Part shown: positions 22,924 through 32,185 of the stretch, piece by piece | How the letters are laid out: every line of letters begins with the position of its first letter | How positions within the stretch are numbered: position 1 is the stretch's first letter | Assembly (NCBI RefSeq): GCF_009711205.1 | Contig: NZ_WMIG01000025.1 | Location: 1-48,616 of the forward strand | Source of the DNA: Paracoccus litorisediminis | GTDB lineage: Bacteria; Pseudomonadota; Alphaproteobacteria; Rhodobacterales; Rhodobacteraceae | Reading direction: 5' to 3' | Length of the DNA stretch: 48,616 nt | Program-made: the position numbers and the translations under genes | The notes under the pieces: generated by a model | The model's database searches: none | Seen by the model: the letters and a program-made list of their open reading frames with translations, nothing else | What the model was told of the DNA's origin: nothing

Positions 22924-24626
22924 GCCGCGTTGCGGCCCGCGCGGGCCGTCTCGACAATGGCGATGAAAGCGCTGTTCATGTCATCCGCGCCCGACAGGTC
23001 GCGCACCTCGCGGGGCGTGCCGATGGCCAGCATCCGGCCCGCATCCTGAATGGCGATGCGGTCGCAATATTCGGCCTCTTCCATGAAATGGGTGGTGACG
23101 ATGATGGTGGTGCCGCCCTGTGCCAATGCGGTGATCCGGCGCCAGAAGGCGCGGCGCGCCAGCGGGTCGATGCCGCTGGTCGGTTCGTCCAGAAACAGGA
23201 TCTCGGGGTGGTGCAGCAGCCCAACGGCCATGGCCAGTCGCTGCTTGTAACCCGCGGGCAGCAGCCCGCTGACTGCTGTGGGATCAAGGTCAAACTCGGA
23301 AATGGCATCAGTGATCCGCGTCCGCAGCAGCTTGCCCGACAGCCCATAGGCCCCACCAAAGAATGCCAGATTCTCGCGCACCGTCAGATTGCCATAGAGC
23401 GCGAATTTCTGCGCGACATAGCCGATGCGTTGGCGGGCCTGCGCCCGTGCGGTCCGCAGGTTGCGGCCTGCGACTTCAAGATGCCCGCTGGTCGCGGGCA
23501 GCAGCCCGCAAAGCATGCGGAACGTGGTGGTCTTGCCCGCGCCATTGGGGCCGAGCAGGCCAAAGATCTCGCCCCGCGCCACCTGAAACGAGGTGCTGGC
23601 GACGGCGGTGAAATCCCCGAAGCGGCGGACCAGATCGCGGACCACGATGACCGGCTGGCCATCGCTGGCCATCGCTGTCGTCTGCATCGCGATGGTTGTG
23701 GGGGGCGTGTCGTCCTGCAGACGCAGGAGCATCATGAAGGTGTCTTCCAGCTCGGCCGGGCGGGGGGTGGCCGATGCGATAAGATCCGCCAGCCGCGCCG
23801 CATCGGCATCCGGCCTGCGGATGAAGCGGACATTGCCGCCCTGCGGCACCGCGTCGATGATGCAATCGGGCGCGTCGATCAGCCTTGCCTGCAAGGCGCG
23901 GGCGGGCATGGGCGGCAGCGGCGTGGCCACAAAGGTCAGGCCGCCCGCCCGATCGCGCAGGGTATCGGGCGGGCCCGAGGCCAGAATACGGCCGCGATGC
24001 AGGACATGGACCTGCGCGCAGCGCTCGGCCTCGTCCATATAGGCGGTGCTGACGATGACGCTAAGCCCGTCATCCTTGACCAGTTGCAGCACGATCTGCC
24101 ACAGGTCGCGGCGCGACAGCGGGTCGACGCCGACGCTGGGTTCGTCCAGCAGCAGCAGATCGGGCGAGCGGACCAGCGTGCAGGCCAGTCCCAGCTTCTG
24201 CTTCATACCGCCCGACAGCTTGCCCGCTGGCCGGTCGGTGAAGCGCGCCAGATCGGTCATCGCCAGCATGCGGGCGAAGCGGTCCCGGCGCTGCGCCATC
24301 GGCACGCCATGCAGATCCGCGTAAAGATCAAGGTTTTCCTGCACGCTGAGGTCCTCGTACAGGCCAAAGCGCTGCGGCATGTAGCTGATGCGGTCCTGCA
24401 CCTGCTGGGGATCGCGCGCGACATCGACGCCCAGCACATGCAGCGACCCGGCATCGGGCCGCAACAGCCCGGCGAACAGGCGCATCAACGTGGTCTTGCC
24501 CGCGCCATCCGGACCGACCAGCGCGGTCAGTTCCCCTTGTCGGACGGTGAGCGTCAGATTGTCGATGGCGGCAAGACCGGCAAAGGACTTGGACAGCCCC
24601 TCGGCGCTGACCGTCAGCGCGGTCAT
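22920..24626 (-). CDS. dual ABC exporter ATPase, YbhF-like
   Basis: 568 residues containing two complete nucleotide-binding domains. The first has Walker A GPDGAGKTT near 38-46, signature LSGGMKQKLGLA, and Walker B LLLLDEPSVGVDP. A linker of about 60 residues follows. The second has Walker A GPNGAGKTT, a degenerate signature LPAGYKQRLAMAVG, and Walker B ILFLDEPTSGIDP. The weaker second signature is normal for YbhF-type ATPases. It overlaps both neighbours by 4 bases, which ties all four exporter genes together. It energises export through the two permeases in the inner membrane. Confidence 0.9.
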   Translation of the reverse strand: MTALTVSAEGLSKSFAGLAAIDNLTLTVRQGELTALVGPDGAGKTTLMRLFAGLLRPDAGSLHVLGVDVARDPQQVQDRISYMPQRFGLYEDLSVQENLDLYADLHGVPMAQRRDRFARMLAMTDLARFTDRPAGKLSGGMKQKLGLACTLVRSPDLLLLDEPSVGVDPLSRRDLWQIVLQLVKDDGLSVIVSTAYMDEAERCAQVHVLHRGRILASGPPDTLRDRAGGLTFVATPLPPMPARALQARLIDAPDCIIDAVPQGGNVRFIRRPDADAARLADLIASATPRPAELEDTFMMLLRLQDDTPPTTIAMQTTAMASDGQPVIVVRDLVRRFGDFTAVASTSFQVARGEIFGLLGPNGAGKTTTFRMLCGLLPATSGHLEVAGRNLRTARAQARQRIGYVAQKFALYGNLTVRENLAFFGGAYGLSGKLLRTRITDAISEFDLDPTAVSGLLPAGYKQRLAMAVGLLHHPEILFLDEPTSGIDPLARRAFWRRITALAQGGTTIIVTTHFMEEAEYCDRIAIQDAGRMLAIGTPREVRDLSGADDMNSAFIAIVETARAGRNAA

Positions 24627-25609
24627 GGCGCGTGCCCGTCGGTCAGCTTGACAGTGACCGGCTGACCAAGGCGCAGGCTGTCGGTCGGGTCGTCGACGGT
24701 GACATGGACCTCATAGACGAGGCTGGTGCGCAATTCCTCGGTCTGGACGGATTTCGGGGTGAACTCGGCCACCGAGGAGATATAGCCGACCTGACCCGCG
24801 ACCGGTTCGGGATGGCTGTCGGTCAGCACCTGCGCCGCCATGCCCGGCTTGATCCGGCCCAGATCGGCTTCGCGGACATAGACGCGGACCCATTTCGGAT
24901 CGGTCAGGGCCAGCGCATAGACCGGCGATTGCGGCGTGGCCATGTCGCCGGGTTCGCGCAGGCGCGAGCGGATGACGGCATCGGCAGGGGCACGCAATTC
25001 GCCCAAGGTCACCTGATAGCGCAGCAGTTCCAGCTGGGCTTCGGCCGCCTGCAACCGCGCGGCGGCGGCGGCGATTTCCTCGGGGCGGGCGCCGGCCAGC
25101 AGCAGGTCCAGCGCCGCAATATCCTGATCGACCGCGGCATTCGCGGCCTTCGCCTCGGTCGAGGCGCGGTCCAGATCCTGCTGGCTGACCGCGCGCGAGG
25201 TCAGCAGCCGCGCAGCGCGGTCGCGTTGCAGGTTGGCAAGCTCGGCCGAAGCCTTGGCCGAAGCGACACGGGCCTGGGCCTGGGCGATTTCCTCGGGGCG
25301 CGCACCTGCGCGAAGTTCCAGCAGGGTCTGCCGTTCGGCCTCGACCACGGCTTCCTGCGCCTTGGCCTGCAATTCCAGCGTGTGGGTATCGAGCCGCGCG
25401 ATAACCGCGCCCGCCTTGACCCGATCGCCCTCCTGCACGCGCAATTCCGCGATCCTGCCGCTGCCGTCAAAGGCCAGCGCGACCTGCCGGATGTCGACAT
25501 TGCCGTAAAGGGTGATGTCGCCCGAGCTGGTCGCATCGCGTTGCTGCCACCAGAACCAGCCGCCCAAGGCCAGCGCGGCAATCAGCAGGATTGGCAGGAT
25601 GCGTTTCAT
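24623..25609 (-). CDS. HlyD/YbhG-type periplasmic adaptor (membrane fusion protein)
   Basis: 328 residues. The N-terminus MKRILPILLIAALALGGWFW is an uncleaved signal anchor. Next come a lipoyl half-motif (VRVQEGDRVKAGAVIARLDT-like region near 55-75), a long alpha-helical hairpin rich in Ala/Arg/Glu (about 75-195, with two copies of a GARPEEIA motif), the second lipoyl half (GELRAPADAVIRSRLREPGD) and a beta-barrel domain. It is the first gene of the exporter operon and bridges the permeases to an outer-membrane channel not encoded here. It is transcribed away from the TetR gene from an 88-base shared region. Confidence 0.88.
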   Translation of the reverse strand: MKRILPILLIAALALGGWFWWQQRDATSSGDITLYGNVDIRQVALAFDGSGRIAELRVQEGDRVKAGAVIARLDTHTLELQAKAQEAVVEAERQTLLELRAGARPEEIAQAQARVASAKASAELANLQRDRAARLLTSRAVSQQDLDRASTEAKAANAAVDQDIAALDLLLAGARPEEIAAAAARLQAAEAQLELLRYQVTLGELRAPADAVIRSRLREPGDMATPQSPVYALALTDPKWVRVYVREADLGRIKPGMAAQVLTDSHPEPVAGQVGYISSVAEFTPKSVQTEELRTSLVYEVHVTVDDPTDSLRLGQPVTVKLTDGHAP

Positions 25610-25697
25610 GGTCAGCCCTATGAGCGGAGCTTAAACTAAATTGAATTTAATCTAAATCGGTTTTAAAGTCGAGCCACTTCGAAAAGGACGCATCGGA
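25610..25697. promoter_or_regulatory. divergent operator/promoter between exporter operon and TetR gene
   Basis: The only AT-rich stretch in this gene-dense area, 25631-25667, contains interlocked dyads: AAATT-G-AATTT (25638-25648) and ATTTAA-TCT-AAAT. It probably carries both promoters and the operator. A TetR-family repressor encoded on the right side is the obvious ligand-responsive binder. Confidence 0.55.
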
Positions 25698-26357
25698 ATG
25701 AGCAAGGCCAGAACCGCAAGAAAGCGCATCGATGGCGTGGCGACCCGCGCCCGCATCCTTGAGATTGCCGGGCAGCGCTTTGCCGATGCCGGATTTGCCC
25801 AGACCGCCAGCAAGGAAATTGCGGCGCTGGCCGAGGTCGATCTGGCCTCGATCAACTACCATTTCGGGGACCGTGCCGGGCTGTATCAAGCGGTGCTGGC
25901 CGAAGCGCATCGCCGCATCGCCGATCTGCATGACATCGAGCGCCTGATGGCCAGCGCGTTGCCCGCGCCGGAGAAGCTGTGTGAATTGATCCGGTTCCTG
26001 CTGGGCGGCGTTGGCGGGCAGGTGTCATGGCCGGTGATCGTGCTGGGGCGCGAGATCCTGTCGCCCTCAAGCCATTTGCAGGTGCTGCAACAGCAAGAGA
26101 TCCTGCCCAAACTGCAGGCGATCCTGCCGATGCTTAGCGAGATTACCCTGATCCCCGTCGATGACCCGGTGCTGTTGCGCTGCCTGCCCTGCATCGCCGC
26201 GCCCTGCGCAATGATCGCCCTGCTGGGCCGCAGCGGAACGGAGCTGGGCGAACGCATCCATCACGCCGCGACAGAGGATCTGATCGGGCAATTGCATGCC
26301 TATGCCTTGGGGGGACTGGCGGCGGTTCGGGAACGGTATCGCGGTGCCGGGCGATGA
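25698..26357 (+). CDS. TetR/CecR-type transcriptional regulator
   Basis: 219 residues. The N-terminal TetR helix-turn-helix is RARILEIAGQRFADAGFAQT followed by SKEIAALAEVDLASINYHFG near residues 33-58. The C-terminal ligand domain (about 85-210) resembles the CecR/YbiH group that controls ybhGFSR-type exporters. In E. coli the regulator is co-transcribed with that operon; here it is divergent, which suits autoregulation of both from one operator. Start codon at 25698 follows AAAAGGACG. A hairpin follows directly after the stop. Confidence 0.85.
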   Translation: MSKARTARKRIDGVATRARILEIAGQRFADAGFAQTASKEIAALAEVDLASINYHFGDRAGLYQAVLAEAHRRIADLHDIERLMASALPAPEKLCELIRFLLGGVGGQVSWPVIVLGREILSPSSHLQVLQQQEILPKLQAILPMLSEITLIPVDDPVLLRCLPCIAAPCAMIALLGRSGTELGERIHHAATEDLIGQLHAYALGGLAAVRERYRGAGR

Positions 26358-26382
26358 CCCCCGCCGCATCTGCGGCAGGGGT
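26357..26382. terminator. bidirectional hairpin after the TetR gene
   Basis: ACCCCCGCCGCA then TC then TGCGGCAGGGGT: a 12-position stem with one C-A mismatch, starting on the last base of the TetR stop. It lies between two convergent reading frames. No U-run, so its termination strength is uncertain. Confidence 0.5.
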
Positions 26383-26393
26383 CGGTGGGTGCA

Positions 26394-26765
26394 TCAGGAC
26401 GAATGCAGGGCAAAATCGCCCGACAGGGTGCACTTGATGATCTCGGCCCGATCCCAGCGGACCGAGCCTTCCTTGCTGTAGAAGCAGTTGAACCCGCCCT
26501 CCAGCGCTTCGGCATAGGCGCGGCATTCGGCGGAATCGTCGAAATGCTGGTTGCGACCGATTTCGTCCATGACCTTCTTGTGGAAGCCGGCATGGTATTT
26601 GAAGTGGAGTAGTTCCGCTGGTGACTCGGCGATCCTCGCGTCCCAGACATCGTACAGCCCGGCCGAGAGTTGCATCCATGGTATTTCAGGATGCAGGTCT
26701 TTTGCGAGGTAAAGCTGCTCATGCCCGCGTTCGGCGCCAGCCGGTGCCGCAAGCTGCTGGTCTGG
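26394..26765 (-). pseudogene. C-terminal fragment of a capsular/GT2-like glycosyltransferase
   Basis: About 120 residues on the minus strand ending in a normal stop. The sequence PAELLHFKYHAGFHKKVMDE followed by NQHFDDSAECRAYAEALEGG resembles the C-terminal part of the rhodobacteral GT2-4-type proteins, where an LLHFK block precedes an E-Y-R-x-Y-x-x-x-L segment. The N-terminal catalytic part is absent, and similarity stops near 26765 where a beta-barrel relic on the opposite strand begins. It is therefore a truncated remnant. The family call is from pattern memory and only moderately sure. Confidence 0.4.
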
Positions 26766-26769
26766 GTGG

Positions 26770-27312
26770 GTGATGGAATATGGCGAAGATGCGACCGGCG
26801 GCCCCGACACCAAGGATGTCTATGCCATCCATGATGGGCAATATTACTTCGACGACTTTGCGCTTGGTCGCCTGACCGTGGACGGGCTGGCCGGGGATGA
26901 CGTTGCCGATCAGGACGGGCGGCTGAAGCGCGACGCCTTTCTGGGCTGCGAGCCTAGCTTCCGGGTTCTGGCCAGCGACCAGACCACGTGGCGTCTGCAG
27001 GCGGGCCTTGGGCTGCGCCACACCAAGTCGTTCAGGTGGATACGACCGGAACCGCTGGGTTCGAGTCGAATGCCGAAGCGGGCTACATCCTGTCCTCGCG
27101 CTTCTTTCATCGCGTAGTGACAACGCCTTTGTCACAGCGGCACCGATTACCCGACCTCGGATGCGAATGGCGCGGCCAGCAATGAGCGTGGCCTGAACTT
27201 CCGCATGACCGGTGCGCTGTCGTCCCGGATTTCCTATCTCACCGAATATGTGTCCGACCGCGCCATCCGCACCGACAACATGCTGGGTGTGTCGCTGGTC
27301 TACGGGCTCTAG
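26770..27312 (+). pseudogene. DUF481 (YdiY-like) outer-membrane beta-barrel, frameshifted
   Basis: Several frames read as one DUF481 barrel: DVYAIHDGQYYFDDFALGRL; then LKRDAFLGCEPSFRVLASDQ and TTWRLQAGLGLRHTKSF; after a shift, TTGTAGFESNAEAGYILSSR and FFHR; after further shifts, NFRMTGALSSRISYLTEYVS and DRAIRTDNMLGVSLVYGL ending at a TAG (27310-27312). The terminal strand with a final L/F-like residue is typical of outer-membrane barrels. The signal peptide and first strands are missing. Intact members are called salt-induced outer membrane proteins, of unknown function. It is non-functional here. Confidence 0.65.
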
Positions 27313-27378
27313 ACCCATCCCTCTGCGAACGGTCGCGGCCCTACGTGCCGCCTCCCGAAACTGAACCCGAGGAAAGAC

Positions 27379-27862
27379 ATGGATTCCGCCACGCGCTTAT
27401 CCTCGAGAGTGACGATGACTCCGCTGAGGCAGGCTATGACGACCCTTACGGCGGCCGCGACCTGACCGGAGGCTCTGACGACGATGATACCGTGGCCGCA
27501 GATGCCGGCGATGACGAAATCTACCTAGGCTATGGCGATGACCTTTACGGTGCCGAAAATACGGGTCCGGACGAAGGCACCGACACCTTCGATGGCGGTG
27601 ACGATGAGGATGACGTCACCCTGAGCAGCGCTGCCCACGGGCGTGACCCGGATCACCTATGACAGCGATGATCAGGTCAGCATCGTGCTGTCCTCGGGTT
27701 GCGAGGGCGAGTGTGAGTTGACCTTGGTGCAGGACGGTGACCACGTGCAGGTCGTGCTGGACGGCAAGGTCGTGGCGCTACTTCTGGACGCGGATGCCGA
27801 TGACATCTCGAATGCCTCGGTCAGTCAGGGTAACGCGGGCAAGTGCATCGACTTTGTCCGGT
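27379..27862 (+). pseudogene. RTX-like calcium-binding secreted protein, frameshifted remnant
   Basis: One frame is highly acidic: DLTGGSDDDDTVAADAGDDE, then YLGYGDDLYGAE and TDTFDGGDDEDDVTL, i.e. degenerate GGxGxDxxx-type nonapeptide repeats with Asp replacing Gly at several sites. A second frame continues with RITYDSDDQVSIVLSSG, then ELTLVQDGDHVQVVLDGKVV and ALLLDADADDISNASV, which matches the C-terminal module of type I-secreted RTX proteins in Rhodobacteraceae. The frame change lies near 27640. The N-terminal passenger is missing. Confidence 0.5.
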
Positions 27863-28003
27863 CGATATGCAAGTCAGGCCGCGATCAAGTGAAACGAGCC
27901 CCACGATGCCTTCCGGACCAGACGAGTTGGTGCTGATCCACCGCTTCCCCGCCCTTGCCGACCACCGGATCGCAGCCGTTTTCCCCACGACCATGGGCAG
28001 GCC

Positions 28004-28804
28004 ATGATCCGGGTCGAAGGCCATTTCGGCGAATGGCTTCAGGGACGGCTTGGCCCGCAAGGGCCGGTCGTGCTGGTGACCATGGCCTGTCCGGCACTGG
28101 CGGTTGTGGCTGAACGGTTGGGGTCGGGGGAACGTCTGGTCGAACAGCAGCCGCAGATCATCCCTGAAAGCCATGCCGCGCAGGTCTTCGACTGGCTGGG
28201 ATGTGATGAGGGCGCCTATCGTCTTATTGCGGGGATGCCGCCGGGCGGGGGCGCGGGGGCCTCGACTGCGGCGCTGCTGGCACTGGCCTGTGTCGCAAGA
28301 GGAGATGCCCCTCCTGATCCCAAGGCGCTGGCCCGCATGTGTCACGGGATCGAGGGGGCCTGTGATCCGCTGATGCTGCCAAGGCCGGATGCGGTGCTGT
28401 GGGCCTCGCGCCACGGGGTCGTGGTCGAGGATCTGCCACCGCCCCCCGAGGCCGAGATTCTGGGCGGTTTCTGGGGTGCCGCGCAGCGCACGGACCCGTT
28501 GGACCTGAATTTTCCCGATATTTCCGACCTTGTTGCCGAATGGCGCGGGCAGCCGGATCTTGCGCAAGCGGCGGCTCTCGCCTCGCAATCGGCCATGCGA
28601 TGCAGTGCCCTGCGCGGCCCCGAGGGTGATCCGACCCCCGATCTGGCCCGCGAACTCGGTGCCTTGGGCCATGTCCGGGCGCATACCGGCTCGGCCCGCG
28701 GGCTGATCTTTCCGCCGGGCGAGGTGCCGTCACGGGCGGCGGCTGCACTGCGGGCCGCAGGATTTCAGCAGATATTGAGTTTTCGCAGCGGAGGGCGGGC
28801 ATGA
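28004..28804 (+). CDS. bluE: L-threonine kinase (GHMP family) for cobalamin side chain
   Basis: 266 residues, GHMP kinase fold. The ATP-binding loop is visible as PPGGGAGAST at residues 79-88, with an N-terminal GHFGEWLQGR that replaces the canonical motif 1. BluE/PduX makes L-threonine-O-3-phosphate, the substrate of the decarboxylase CobC that yields the aminopropanol phosphate linker. Its position before cobD and cobC, with a 4-base overlap into cobD (ATGA, 28801-28804), fits exactly. The start has only a weak GGCAGG site. No B12 box was seen upstream, so this sub-operon appears not to be under a riboswitch of its own. Confidence 0.85.
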   Translation: MIRVEGHFGEWLQGRLGPQGPVVLVTMACPALAVVAERLGSGERLVEQQPQIIPESHAAQVFDWLGCDEGAYRLIAGMPPGGGAGASTAALLALACVARGDAPPDPKALARMCHGIEGACDPLMLPRPDAVLWASRHGVVVEDLPPPPEAEILGGFWGAAQRTDPLDLNFPDISDLVAEWRGQPDLAQAAALASQSAMRCSALRGPEGDPTPDLARELGALGHVRAHTGSARGLIFPPGEVPSRAAAALRAAGFQQILSFRSGGRA

Positions 28805-29739
28805 GTTTTGCCGCGATGATGCTGGTGGCGCTGGCAATCGATGCGTGCCTTGGCTGGCCCGACTGGCTTTACCGCCGGATCGGGCATCCGGTCACGTGGC
28901 TGGGTCGCCTGATCGGCATTTGCGACCACCGGCTGAACCGTCAGGGCCCGGCGGTCGCAGATATTGCGATGGGCGCGGTCACGGTTGTGCTGGTGATCGG
29001 GGCGGCAATCTTACCGGCGCTGATGCTGCAATTCATCCTGCCGCAGGGCTGGCTGGGCGTGCTGATCGGCGGCGTGCTGGCATGGCCTTTGATTGCTGCG
29101 CGCTCTCTGCACAGCCATGTCGCGTTGGTGGCCCAGCCGCTGGGGCAGGGCGATCTGTCAGGCGCGCGCCGGGCCGTCGCGATGATCGTCGGGCGCGATC
29201 CGGCACGGCTGGACGCTGCGGGCGTCTCGCGCGCAGCGCTTGAAAGTCTGGCCGAGAACAGTTCCGACGGGGTGATCGCGCCCCTGTTCTGGGGCATGGT
29301 CGCGGGACTGCCGGGGATCGCCGCCTATAAGGCGGTGAACACCATGGATTCCATGATCGGGCACCGCACGGCACGGCATGAAAACTTCGGCAAGGTGGCG
29401 GCGCGTCTGGACGATCTGGTGAACCTGATCCCGGCGCGCCTGACGGGGCTGCTGTTCGCGCTGGCATCGGCAAGGCCTAAGGCGGCGCTGCAGGTGATGC
29501 GGCGCGATGCCCGCCACCATCGATCACCCAATGCTGGCTGGCCCGAGGCGGCGATGGCGGGGGCGCTTGGCATCCGCCTGTCGGGTCCACGCAGCTACGG
29601 TGATCACGTCGCGGATGAGCCTTGGCTGAACGCAGACGCGCCCGATCCGGGACCGGCGGACCTGACCCGAGGGCTTGCACTTTACCGCCGCGCGCTATTT
29701 CTTGGCGCCGGATTTCTGGGGCTTCTGGCATGTCTGTGA
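28801..29739 (+). CDS. cobD: adenosylcobinamide-phosphate synthase
   Basis: 312 residues, integral membrane protein of the CobD/CbiB family. Family segments are DACLGWPDWLYRRIGHPVTW at the N-terminus, ARRAVAMIVGRDPARLDAAG, and AYKAVNTMDSMIGHRTARHE. About four or five hydrophobic helices are visible (near 50-90, 155-180, 205-225, 290-310). It attaches (R)-1-amino-2-propanol phosphate to adenosylcobyric acid. The stop overlaps the start of cobC by 10 bases. Confidence 0.92.
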   Translation: MSFAAMMLVALAIDACLGWPDWLYRRIGHPVTWLGRLIGICDHRLNRQGPAVADIAMGAVTVVLVIGAAILPALMLQFILPQGWLGVLIGGVLAWPLIAARSLHSHVALVAQPLGQGDLSGARRAVAMIVGRDPARLDAAGVSRAALESLAENSSDGVIAPLFWGMVAGLPGIAAYKAVNTMDSMIGHRTARHENFGKVAARLDDLVNLIPARLTGLLFALASARPKAALQVMRRDARHHRSPNAGWPEAAMAGALGIRLSGPRSYGDHVADEPWLNADAPDPGPADLTRGLALYRRALFLGAGFLGLLACL

Positions 29740-30722
29740 CCTTGGCTAAGCGCGATCATGGCGGCGATCTTGACCGGGCCAAGCGGATTTACGGCGCGGG
29801 CGACTGGCTGGATCTGTCGACCGGCATCAATCCGGTTCCCTATCCGGTTCCGGCCCTCCCCGCCTCGGCCTGGACCGCCCTGCCGGTGGCCGAGGACATG
29901 GCCGCACTGCTGGCCGCAGCCCGTGCGGCTTATGCCACCAACGCTTCGGTGGTGGCGCTGGCCGGGGCGCAGGCGGCGATCCAGATCGTGCCGCGGTTGC
30001 GTGCGCCGGGCAAAGCCCGCGTTTTGGCACCCACCTATAACGAACATGGCGCGGCGCTTCATGCGCAGGGCTGGGATGTGACCGAGGTCGCCACGCTTCA
30101 GGAACTGGCCGGGGCCGATCTGGCTGTGCTGGTCAACCCGAACAATCCCGACGGGCAGCGCCACGATCCGGCGCAATTGCTGCGACTGGCTGGGCGCGTC
30201 GGGCTGCTGGTCGTCGACGAAAGCTTCGCCGATCCCGAGCCGCAGCTTTCGTTGGCCCCGCTGTTGGGAGAGGGGACACCGAACCTGCTGGTGCTGCGCT
30301 CATTTGGCAAGTTTTACGGCCTTGCCGGTCTGCGGCTCGGCTTTGCGCTGGCCGAGGCCCGGCTGGCCGCAAAAATAGCGGCGTTGGCCGGTCCTTGGGC
30401 GGTCAGCGGTCCCGCCATCGCCATCGGGCAAGCGGCGCTTGGCGATCACGACTGGCAGGCGCGCACAAGGCAGCGGCTGGACCTTGACGCCCTGCGTCTT
30501 GATCGGGCGGCGGCCAGCGCCGGCTGGCAGCTTGTGGGTGGCACGCCGCTGTTTCGCACCTATGAGGTCGGCGATGCGCGGGCCGCCCAGAAGCGGCTGG
30601 CCCGCAGCCGGATCTGGACGCGGATCTTTCCCTATGCGCCGGGCTGGCTCCGGCTGGGCCTGCCGGGGAATGAGGCCGGGTGGCAGCGTCTGGAAACGGC
30701 GCTAGCGGGCAAGGGCGAATAG
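29730..30722 (+). CDS. cobC: threonine-phosphate decarboxylase
   Basis: 330 residues, PLP-dependent fold-type I enzyme related to histidinol-phosphate aminotransferase. DHGGDLDRAKRIYG and DLSTGINPVPYPVP are the N-terminal signatures of the CobC/CobD-type decarboxylase. LVNPNNPDG, VDESFAD and SFGKFYGLAGLRLGF with the Schiff-base K194 follow. It produces aminopropanol phosphate from the product of BluE. The true start is the ATG at 29730 inside cobD; an upstream in-frame Met at 29622 would overlap cobD by over 100 bases. Its 3' end overlaps that of the convergent cobQ by 21 bases. Confidence 0.92.
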   Translation: MSVTLAKRDHGGDLDRAKRIYGAGDWLDLSTGINPVPYPVPALPASAWTALPVAEDMAALLAAARAAYATNASVVALAGAQAAIQIVPRLRAPGKARVLAPTYNEHGAALHAQGWDVTEVATLQELAGADLAVLVNPNNPDGQRHDPAQLLRLAGRVGLLVVDESFADPEPQLSLAPLLGEGTPNLLVLRSFGKFYGLAGLRLGFALAEARLAAKIAALAGPWAVSGPAIAIGQAALGDHDWQARTRQRLDLDALRLDRAAASAGWQLVGGTPLFRTYEVGDARAAQKRLARSRIWTRIFPYAPGWLRLGLPGNEAGWQRLETALAGKGE

Positions 30723-32153
30723 CCCTTCGACATCCAGATGTTGTTCAAGATGGTTGGCCAGCGCGTCCAGCGTGGCCTCGACCGTCGCATCATAGCCCAA
30801 CCCGGACGACACGCCGAAGCCCTGCAGATAGGCGGCGCGGAAACCATCGTCGCGGAACAAGCCGTGCAGATAGCTGCCCGCAACCCGCCCATCCGCGCTG
30901 ACGGCCCCTTCGGGCTTGTCCCCGATCATGGCGAAGGGCCGGGCGCAATCGGGGCCATCGCTGCGCCCGAGATGGATTTCATAGCCCCTGCAGGTCTGTC
31001 CGGTGGCCAGATGAGTGGCCTCAACCTCGGTCAGGCGCTTGTCGGGGGTCATGACGGTGGTCACGTCCAGCAGGCCCAGCCCCGGATCGGTCCCCGCAGC
31101 CCCCTCGATCCCGTCAGGATCGGCGACGAAGCGCCCCAGCATCTGATAGCCGCCGCAAATTCCCAGCACCCGGCCGCCGCGCCGGTGATGGGCAAGGATG
31201 TCGATATCCCAGCCTTGCGCCCGCAAGAAGGCCAGATCACCACGCGTCGATTTCGTGCCGGGAATGATGACCAGTCCCGCATCCCCCGGAATCGCCTGAC
31301 CGGGCTCCAGCATGGTCAGGCGCACTCCGGGTTCCTGCGACAGCGGGTCGAGATCGTCGAAATTCGCGATGCGCGACAGGCGCAGGCAGACGACATGCAG
31401 ACCGGCCCCGGTTTTCGCCGCGGGGCTGCGAATGTCCAGCGCATCCTCGGCAGGCAGTTTCCACGCATCCGGGAACCACGGGCAGACGCCGAAACCACGC
31501 CAGCCGGTCGCCGCCTCGATCAGGCGGTAGCCGTCGTCGAAAAGCCGCGGGTCGCCGCGAAAGCGGTTGATCAGAAAGCCAGCGATCTGCGCCGCATCGG
31601 CGGGGTCGATCACCGCCTGTGTGCCGACGATCTGCGCGATGACGCCGCCGCGGTCGATGTCGCCCGCCAGCACAACCGGCACATCCGCCGCCCGCGCGAA
31701 GCCCATATTGGCGATGTCATTGCGGCGCAGGTTGACCTCGGCCGGGCTGCCCGCGCCCTCGACCAGCACCAGATCATGGGCGGCGCGCAGGCGCTGATAG
31801 CTTTCCATTACATAGCCCAGCAGCCGGGGTTTCACCGTCGCATAATCCCGCGCCCGGACCGAGGTCAGACGCTGGCCATGAACCACGACCTGCGCCCCGG
31901 TTTCAGACTCGGGCTTGAGCAGGATGGGGTTCATGTCTGAATGCGGGGGCAGGCCGCAGGCCAGCGCCTGCACGGCCTGCGCCCGGCCAATCTCGCCGCC
32001 GTCGCGGGTCACGGCGGCGTTGTTCGACATGTTCTGCGGCTTGAACGGCGCGACGGACAGACCACGCAGCCGTGCCGCCCGGCACAACCCGGCCACAAGC
32101 AGGGACTTGCCGACATTGCTGCCGGTGCCCTGGATCATCAATGCGCGGCCCAT
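30702..32153 (-). CDS. cobQ: adenosylcobyric acid synthase (glutamine-hydrolysing)
   Basis: 483 residues, the normal CobQ size. The N-terminal P-loop-like domain begins MGRALMIQGTGSNVGKS (GTGSNVGKS 9-17) and includes PFKPQNMSNNAA. The C-terminal class I glutamine amidotransferase domain has the nucleophile in ILGICGGYQMLG (C333), and the active-site His lies in SYLHGLFRDDGFR. It amidates the b, d, e and g carboxylates of adenosylcobyrinic a,c-diamide. It follows cobO on the minus strand with a 32-base gap and converges on cobC with overlapping ends. Confidence 0.93.
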   Translation of the reverse strand: MGRALMIQGTGSNVGKSLLVAGLCRAARLRGLSVAPFKPQNMSNNAAVTRDGGEIGRAQAVQALACGLPPHSDMNPILLKPESETGAQVVVHGQRLTSVRARDYATVKPRLLGYVMESYQRLRAAHDLVLVEGAGSPAEVNLRRNDIANMGFARAADVPVVLAGDIDRGGVIAQIVGTQAVIDPADAAQIAGFLINRFRGDPRLFDDGYRLIEAATGWRGFGVCPWFPDAWKLPAEDALDIRSPAAKTGAGLHVVCLRLSRIANFDDLDPLSQEPGVRLTMLEPGQAIPGDAGLVIIPGTKSTRGDLAFLRAQGWDIDILAHHRRGGRVLGICGGYQMLGRFVADPDGIEGAAGTDPGLGLLDVTTVMTPDKRLTEVEATHLATGQTCRGYEIHLGRSDGPDCARPFAMIGDKPEGAVSADGRVAGSYLHGLFRDDGFRAAYLQGFGVSSGLGYDATVEATLDALANHLEQHLDVEGLFALAR

Positions 32154-32185
32154 GGGTCAGCGCCGCCCGATCGGGTTGGCTTGCA

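Noticed and set aside
27345..27662. Acidic 105-residue frame as an independent small calcium-binding protein
   Set aside because: The upstream part is out of family and the conserved C-terminal module continues in a different frame, so a frameshifted RTX relic explains it better.
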